Shown: positions 57,503 to 64,000 of the stretch, piece after piece
Numbering within the stretch: the stretch's first letter is position 1
How the letters are laid out: each line of letters starts with the position of its first letter
NCBI GenBank assembly: GCA_028583605.1
Contig: CM053328.1
Span: 13,691,086-13,755,085 of the forward strand
Length of the DNA: 64,000 nucleotides
DNA from: Dastarcus helophoroides
Lineage: Eukaryota > Arthropoda > Insecta > Coleoptera > Bothrideridae
Reading direction: 5' to 3'
Translations under genes and position numbers: made by a program
Notes under the pieces: generated by a model
The model's database searches: none
Told to the model about the DNA's origin: nothing
What the model saw: the letters and a program-made list of their open reading frames with translations, nothing else

Positions 57503-60500
57503 CAAGCACTAATGTAGATTTTACAACTAACAGTTCGTTGCAATATTTTTTACTTTTTTCCCTAAAATATTGACGTAGATATTTCGTCCACACTTTCTCT
57601 AAACATTTTATTGTTGCTTAAGAAATTTTAATTTTCTTTTAAAATGTTTCTCACTTTTCTATTTTATTTTATTATTATTTTTTTATTTTATTGTAATAAT
57701 TCCAAAGTTTTTTTAAAAGTCACCTGTCTATACTTTAAGGTCAAAATTACTATTTGAATTTAGGCTGTGAGATTTTTATTTATTTATTTTAATGGTTTCC
57801 GTACTTTAAAAACGAAAAACCTCACTCTCGTGTCTGTCAATGAAAATTTTTCTCAAAAAACATGCAAGGTAGAAATTTGAAATTTTGCATAGCGGTATTT
57901 CTCGATAACCCACACAAATACCTCAAGCCAATGATTAAAAAAGAAAAACATTTTATAATAAAATGAGGAGTTTATTTGGTCTTCGTAAAATCAAGTTCTG
58001 GTAAATATATTGTGTGAGGTATGATTTAAAAGAGCTCGTAGGATCCTAAAATATTTTTTTAAATAATTTTCGGTCTAATTCTCCTAAAGATACAGCTCAA
58101 AATGTGTTAGAAATGACCCCTTGCTCTCTTTTCCTAGGTTTGTAAAGATAAAATTTAGATTTTAATAGGGTTAGTAGATATTGGGCCACTGATTACTAAA
58201 AAACCTGCAAATTTTTTTTTGACTATCGTAATAGTGTTGAGAAAACAAATATTTTATGGAGAAATGGGTGCTTCCATTCCAAGACTTTTTAACCCATATG
58301 GTGATAATTTTTTTCAAATATAAAACTTGATTTGGCTGAAGAATAAAATGCAGATCATATTTGTCTCTTATATTATTTCATTTGGGTGAATATTTTTGGA
58401 AGTTAGCACTAGTTTATTAGATTGCACACAACGCAGTAATTGCGATTGGCATCGAACATTTTAGAGCGATCTGAGGCGATCTCACATACTGTATTAATCA
58501 TCCACTTATTGCGAATTTCAAATGAATTTTTTTTATCTGAGACATTATCAACATAGTTATCAGTTCCATAAATATTTGGATTGCTTGTAGAAAAAAGTGA
58601 GTATATCTGAAAATGAACATTTTTATTATTTTTCAATTATAACATAAGAAAATTTTGGTAAAATTTTAAATTCATACATAAGTACAAATAAGTTAATTTG
58701 TTCTATTGACTGTTCACTGTAGCAATTGGTACGGAACCCTAATTGTGCTAGCCCGACTCGCTCTTGGCTGAATTTTATAATATCTTTTTTATGTAAAATA
58801 TCTGCTACCAGTTCAAAATTTACTTTCAATTTAAACTTGAGGTTTTTATTTGTTGTTTAATAAACTTTTCCTGTAAAACAGTTATAATTTGGAAATAAAA
58901 CTAATTTATTAAAAATAATATTTTCGAAGTTTTTAGATTACAATTTTTGAATTCAATATCCCAACTTCGACTATCTCTAGAAATTTTAAGCATCAAGTCG
59001 ACACCGTGCAAACAAAATTATTATTAATGTTATATATCAAAATTATGAACTTAAGAGCAGCAGTTTTTAAGTTTTTAGTGTTTCGACCCTGATGTTACTA
59101 ATTTCGCATTTAAACCCGATTTTATTTTCAATATTTCGAGTTTCGTAAAGTTTTTTATAACTCCATATTTAGATTTAAATTAGAAAATATTTTTATTCAA
59201 GTTGGAATTTCTATTTTTTTTTTTTAATTTTCCAGTATAATATATCCTCGAAAATTATTCTTTTTTCTGAAGTTACAAATTTAAAATCGAAATTTCGAGT
59301 AAAATCTCGAATTCATCTTACAATGTTTTTTAAACTTTTCACTCTGTCAAAGCTTGAAATTCATACTAATTAAATAAAATTCAAATATCCTTGACTTTTC
59401 TTCAAACTAATCAGTCAGTTTTTCTCAACCATGAACTTTTCCTCAACCGTTAGTTTTTCCCAAGATTTCAATTTTCAACTGCTTAAGCCTAAAAGCTCGA
59501 GAAATTATATAGGTTAATTTTAAGGATTTCGTATTTTCACAAAGTTTAAATTTTTTTTAACTGAGTTTTATGGAAAATTCAAGTATTTACTTGAATTTGT
59601 CATTCAGAATGTTGAGATTAAAATAATTTTAAGATAAAAAGTTAACGATTCCAGAAAATAAAGTTATTATTTTAACGACAAAATTTTAGGAAAAACTGTA
59701 CATAGCAAATTTAAACAAGAAATTTTTAGCGAAAAAAAAAATGTTCAAAATATATCCGGAATTTTAATTATGCGTCCAAATTTTGACTTAATCCCAAAAT
59801 TTCCACCTTGACATATTACTTTAAAATGGATCATTCGATTTTTTCCTAAAATCCTAACTTTTACACTCAAAATACCCGAAACCTATTTCCAAAAACTTCC
59901 AATTTTGGGATTAAATTTAGAAGAAAAATAAGATCGAAATTTCAGGAATAAGCTCAACATTTTTTAGTAACTTATTTTATGAATTCGAAGTTTTGATAGA
60001 GGAAATAAAAATTTATACAAGATATTAAATTGATAAAAAGAAAATGTTATAGTTTGAGTTTGTTCTCAGGATTTTACCTTTAATCAAGAATTCGACACTT
60101 GAACTCTTATGTTCAAACTTTTTGTAAAAATTTTAACTTGTATGCTCGAAATTTCATTCGAAGCTTAAAATTTCTCAATTAATGACCAAATTTTGATTAA
60201 AATGTTGATATTTCGGAATTAAGGTGAACATTTTAGTAAGTTTTTAAATAAATTAGTTTTTTCAAAATTTTTAGCTGTAAACCTAATTTCTTTTAAATGT
60301 TGACTTTTTTTAAAATGTCTCCGAAATTTATTCGTCAAAAGTCAAATCGCATAATTGAACCTCAATTTCTTTTTTTTTGCACCCCATTTACTCAACCTTC
60401 CTGGGAGTCTGGTAAGTAATATAGAGGCAAACGAATAATTTGGAAATAGAACGAGTTTTAAACCTTACCAGTGACAATGGCGTGTCTGCCTTTTACAATG

Positions 60501-62120
60501 GGGAAGCTAATTAAAAAAAATAGCAAAGGCAATTTTTTTCAGATCGCTTTGAATAAATTAAATAATCTCAATTTTGCCTTATCGATTAAAATACATTTAA
60601 AAATTTCTATTTCTCTTTTTTATTGATGTTACAAACTACAATCCGCTTACGCAAATCGCAGTCCAAATTTCGACGTTAAATTTAGAATTTATTAAACGGT
60701 CGAGCTTTCGATTTAAAGTCAACATCTTCAAAGAAAGTTAAAAAAATTATGAAGTTTACGGCAAAATGCTTGGAAAAATATCAAAAATTTTAGAAATTAT
60801 TCATAATTTATTTTACAATATTTAAAGTAAATTTCCCTTTGGAAAATTTTAGAAAAAAATGTTCAGATTTTGAAAAAACCCGGAACGTATAAAACGAATT
60901 CGAGATTTAAAAGTTCAAATTAAAACTTTAAATTTTGAAAAATGAATGGGTTTTTTAATTTTAGAAAAAAAGATCGCAATTTAGAAAAAATCGAAATGCT
61001 TTACAGAAATATTTCCAAATGTTTCAATAAACTTACAATTTGCTTAAAAAAAGTTCAAATTTTAATAAAAAGATTAAAACATATAAGTAATTATGTTTTA
61101 TTGCCAAGTCATCGAAATGTTAAGAAAAATGTCAAAGTTTTCTGATCAAGGCCGATATTCTGAGAAACCAAATAAAAATCTAGAAAAAAGTGAAAAATCA
61201 AAGTTGTAAGGATAAGTTTAAAAATTGCGGGTTTAAATCCAAACTTATTAAAATAAGATTCAGATTATGAAAGAAAGTTGCAGTATAAAAACTATTGTGA
61301 ATTTTAGTTCAATTTAATTTCGATTCAATTTAATTTTTAAGAATTACTTAGTGAATTTTGAACAAAATTTTTTTATAAAAAAGGCACAATTTATGTCAAA
61401 AACATTTTCACAATCTTTAAATTTAAAATTAAAAAAAAATCTGATAGATAAATGTGAAAAATTTCAAAAAAAAAATTAAATTATCTAACACAAATATAAA
61501 TTTCAACAAAAAAGTTAGGAGGATAGACATTCCGAATATAAATTGAAAATGTCGGTAAAAAGGTGAAAGGTATTAAATCAAGGTCGGGATTTTCAGAAAC
61601 GTCAAAAGATCCTGTTACGAGTTTTGAACCAAAATTTTAAAAAAATCAATCAAAAAAAGAGAACTTAGTTTTAGAAAAAGTACTTTGAAGAAAACTTTTA
61701 CTTTATATAAAAGAAATCCTTGACAGTTCGAATTTATCTTCTTTGAATCCCTAATCTGAAAGTTTATAATTTAAACACAAGTATTCGAATTTTTTTCTCA
61801 AAGTTTTGATTTTTCAACTCGAGATTTTATTTAAAGCGCAAATGTTCCGAAAAAAATCAAAATGCTGAGTTTAAATGGAAAACTCGGAAAAAAATTGATA
61901 TTGTTGAGTTAAACTTTAAGCTTTTTTCGAAAGTAAATTTTGCTAAAAACTTGTACTTTGATATCCACATGTATAAAAAAAGGATAACGAATTTTAAATT
62001 AAAAATCTATCCATAAACAATTTGAAAAATAAATTCAAATTTTAAGACATTTATAAGAATTCAATTCGAGTTTTAACACAAAATTTGTAGAAAAATCCTC
62101 GAGTTTATGAGTCTCATTTT
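57503..62120. other. AT-rich intergenic sequence, no gene seen
   Basis: Mostly degenerate repeat. A stretch at 57.8-58.8 kb is less repetitive and holds two minus frames (58409-58636, 58626-58829) without recognisable domains. A patch at 60.40-60.50 kb is also more complex. Nothing can be assigned. Confidence 0.55.
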
Positions 62121-62230
62121 TATCTCTCCGAAGATGATAACTTGGTTGTCGAAAGGCGTTAGAGCAACCTTTGTTGTGTTTTTTAATCTTTCTTGGTTTC
62201 GGGGGACAAGATTTGTATTTCATTCTCATT
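62121..62230 (+). repeat. dispersed ~110-bp repeat family, copy 3
   Basis: Best-preserved copy: CCGAAGATGATAACTTGGTT, GTCGAAAGGCGTTAGAGCAA, TTGTTGTGTTTTTTAATC, TCTTGGTTTCGGGGGACAAG. The GATAAC and GTTGTC words around TTG form a stem-loop between the CGAAGAT and GAAA words. Confidence 0.7.
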
Positions 62231-63005
62231 TTAAAAACACTTTTTTTAAATATCGTTTTTAAGATTTTACTTTGAATCAAAATCGAATCTAAAGATAAAC
62301 TTTTATATCCTTCTCTTAAAAAATAAAGTTTGAAAGTTAAAGAAAAGAAATTTGAGAAAAAAAGCTCAAATGCTTTTTTAAATCCAAAATTTCTAGAAAA
62401 TCAACGTTTTAAAAGAAAAATTTTGTTAATAAATTTGAGATTTCCTCGCTGACATTTTTCCTGAGATTCTGAGCAATTTCATAGTTATAAACTTCTATCT
62501 TTACACTCTAAACTTCAACTTCATTTTTATAAAATTTTGGCTGCCTAATTTGGATTTATTCTAAAATTTTGATATTTTCTTCCAATATGATTATTCTTTA
62601 TGGTGGACTCCTATTGGTCGGAAACAATATGTTTATTAGTTTTATTTAACATTTCTGCGACCCAGTTTGGAAATAATTAAATTTTTATTAGTGAATGTTG
62701 ACAATATTCTAAAACATTTTTTGAAACATGACTACATGCTTATCTAAATTTATTTAAAACGTCACCTCATGACAGTTGACAAAAATGGGTTAGTTTATTT
62801 TACATAGAATAGAAAAAAATGACATATAGAAGAACAAAATTAGATATGAAAAGTTTTTTTAAACAAATTATGAAAATGAAAAAAAAACATAAAAAATGCA
62901 AAAAGAGCTTGTAGCATTGTCAGCAGAACATAACATGGAAAGCGAACAATGAGGAAGAAGCACTTAAAAACAATGAATAGAAATACATACATTTTTTTTG
63001 TGTCA
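62231..63005. other. AT-rich intergenic sequence
   Basis: No gene or bounded element seen. Confidence 0.5.
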
Positions 63006-63070
63006 CCAAAAAGGGCGATTTGAAATACTTGAACTATTAGTTGATTGCTCTACCACTGAGCCACTCTGGA
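63006..63070 (-). ncRNA. tRNA-like sequence, probable SINE head or tRNA relic
   Basis: On the minus strand, TGGCTCAGTGG (63053-63063) matches the RNA polymerase III A box, with a perfect 4-bp D stem (GCTC/GAGC). A degenerate B box (TTTCAAATCGCC) lies at 63014-63025, at tRNA-like spacing. The acceptor and anticodon stems do not pair, so it is not a working tRNA. A run of A follows, as in SINEs. Confidence 0.45.
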
Positions 63071-63109
63071 CATGTAATGACAATTCTTAAAACCTTTCCA
63101 ACACTCGAA

Positions 63110-63150
63110 TATTTAGACATCTGGTTAATCCGGCACCCGCTAATCCGGGT
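63110..63150. repeat. pogo/Tigger-like end motif
   Basis: CTGGTTAATCCGGCACCCGC and CTAATCCGGGTG resemble the TTAATCCGGC-type inverted ends of pogo/Tigger DNA transposons. No partner end is visible in the window. Confidence 0.25.
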
Positions 63151-63159
63151 GAAAATATA

Positions 63160-63420
63160 AAAAGGAAAATTGGGGGGGGGGGGGGGCAAAATAAAAATAT
63201 GAAAAAGAAAAATTTAAGTTGGGGGATAAAAATATGAAGAAGAAAAATTGGGAGGGGGAGAAAAATTGGGGGAAATAAAAATATGGGGCGGGCACCATGA
63301 AAATATATAAAAAATAAAAATTGGGGGATAAAAAAATGGGCGGGGGGAAATGAAAATATATAAAAAAGAAAATTTGAGGGGTATATGAGGGGGGCGAGTG
63401 GATGTTAGTTGCCGCCCTCA
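63160..63420 (+). repeat. G-rich low-complexity tract / degenerate minisatellite
   Basis: A run of 15 G (63172-63186) is followed by repeated variants of AAAAATTGGGGGATAAAAAT with many further G4-G6 runs. The G-runs lie on the plus strand and could form G-quadruplexes. The minus frame across it is a compositional artefact. Confidence 0.7.
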
Positions 63421-64000
63421 ATTATTTGTACTTCTCCTTCACTGAGAGAAACCGCTGAAGGTCTGGATTCTGGATTCTGTCGGCAGTCTTCATAATTGCT
63501 TAATTTTTTTTAAAATAATTTTTGACAATTCGTACATCTTAGTAAAAGAAACCTCTCCATATTTTGACTTTAGTTAATCAAAATTTTATGTTTAAACTAA
63601 AATTTTTTTTTAAATTTTCAACTCAAATTTAGAAAAATTGAAAAATTTTTAAAAAATACCCAATATTTTTGTCATTGGTCTCCAGGTCAATACTTAAAGA
63701 ATTGAAGTTTGAGATAAATGGTCCAAAAAATTTTTTAGTTTGTATGCATATTTCTCTAGCTTCCGCCACTGTTGCTAATTATCTAATAGATTGAATATGG
63801 CCCGGACTACATAATTGTCCACGAGCCAGAAAATTCTCTAGGAAAACTGATAATGGCGTAGAACGGGACGAATATGCTCTTCTGATTCATGCTCATTTTT
63901 TTAAATTTAATATGATCAACACTTCATTTTTTATCTTTAAAACTTCAATTTTGGAAAAATTTGCAGGTTTTACGAAGATTCCGCCGAATCTTACTTTCTG
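63421..64000. other. intergenic window end
   Basis: AT-rich sequence with short, more complex patches (63.42-63.49 and 63.78-63.89 kb). No gene seen. Confidence 0.4.

Noticed and set aside
62035..62280. 81-codon minus frame
   Set aside because: It runs through copy 3 of the dispersed 110-bp repeat in antisense; other copies do not keep the frame.
1..64000. CRISPR arrays, operons, ribosome-binding sites, rRNA genes
   Set aside because: The window is eukaryotic nuclear DNA with spliced genes; no spaced identical repeats of CRISPR type or rRNA-like sequence were seen.

Overview
The window is nuclear DNA from an insect. It has spliced genes with introns that are either about 50 nt or several kb, very AT-rich non-coding sequence, many eukaryotic transposons, and a chitinase of the insect group III (Cht7) type. 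I cannot assign the insect order. About 95% of the window is non-coding; most open frames in it are chance frames in low-complexity sequence.

Layout. (1) 1-3.0 kb: degenerate AT-rich repeat with an 885-bp hAT-like element. (2) About 3.2-7.67 kb, plus strand: a class A (rhodopsin-like) G-protein-coupled receptor. Its early exons are separated by introns of about 50 nt. A 3.1-kb intron follows, carrying a PIF/Harbinger-type MITE, and a last exon holds the region from the end of TM4 to the C-terminus. (3) 7.7-15.6 kb: intergenic, with two inverted-repeat elements. (4) 15.65-38.35 kb, minus strand: Cht7, with eleven identified exons encoding a membrane anchor, two GH18 domains with intact FDGxDxDWEYP-type motifs, an acidic linker and a C-terminal six-cysteine chitin-binding domain (980 residues visible; the exon with the initiator Met was not found). 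One 14.9-kb intron holds a second copy of the MITE, a palindromic fold-back element with another element nested in it, and a 5.3-kb hAT-type element with a perfect 8-bp target duplication. (5) 39.9-42.6 kb: a Tc1/mariner-like element with unusually long inverted repeats and a transposase frame broken by one stop codon. (6) 42.6-64 kb: gene-poor, with two LINE fragments, a second long inverted-repeat element, a probable solo LTR, a tRNA-like (SINE-type) sequence and a G-rich low-complexity tract.

Most notable points. First, the exons carry repeated single-base insertions: seven in Cht7, placed exactly by splice-phase bookkeeping, and probably two in the receptor. All are +1, and three of the Cht7 ones split a CpG. 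Consensus error is the simplest reading, decay of two neighbouring genes the alternative. Second, the mariner-like element has TIRs of several hundred bp. Third, several inverted-repeat/tandem-repeat elements share a CTGAAGA...GAAAC motif that resembles the conserved boxes of the hammerhead ribozymes known from Penelope-like elements; one of them lies between 13-bp target duplications. I did not find a clearly new biochemical system; the unusual biology here is in the repeat architecture.
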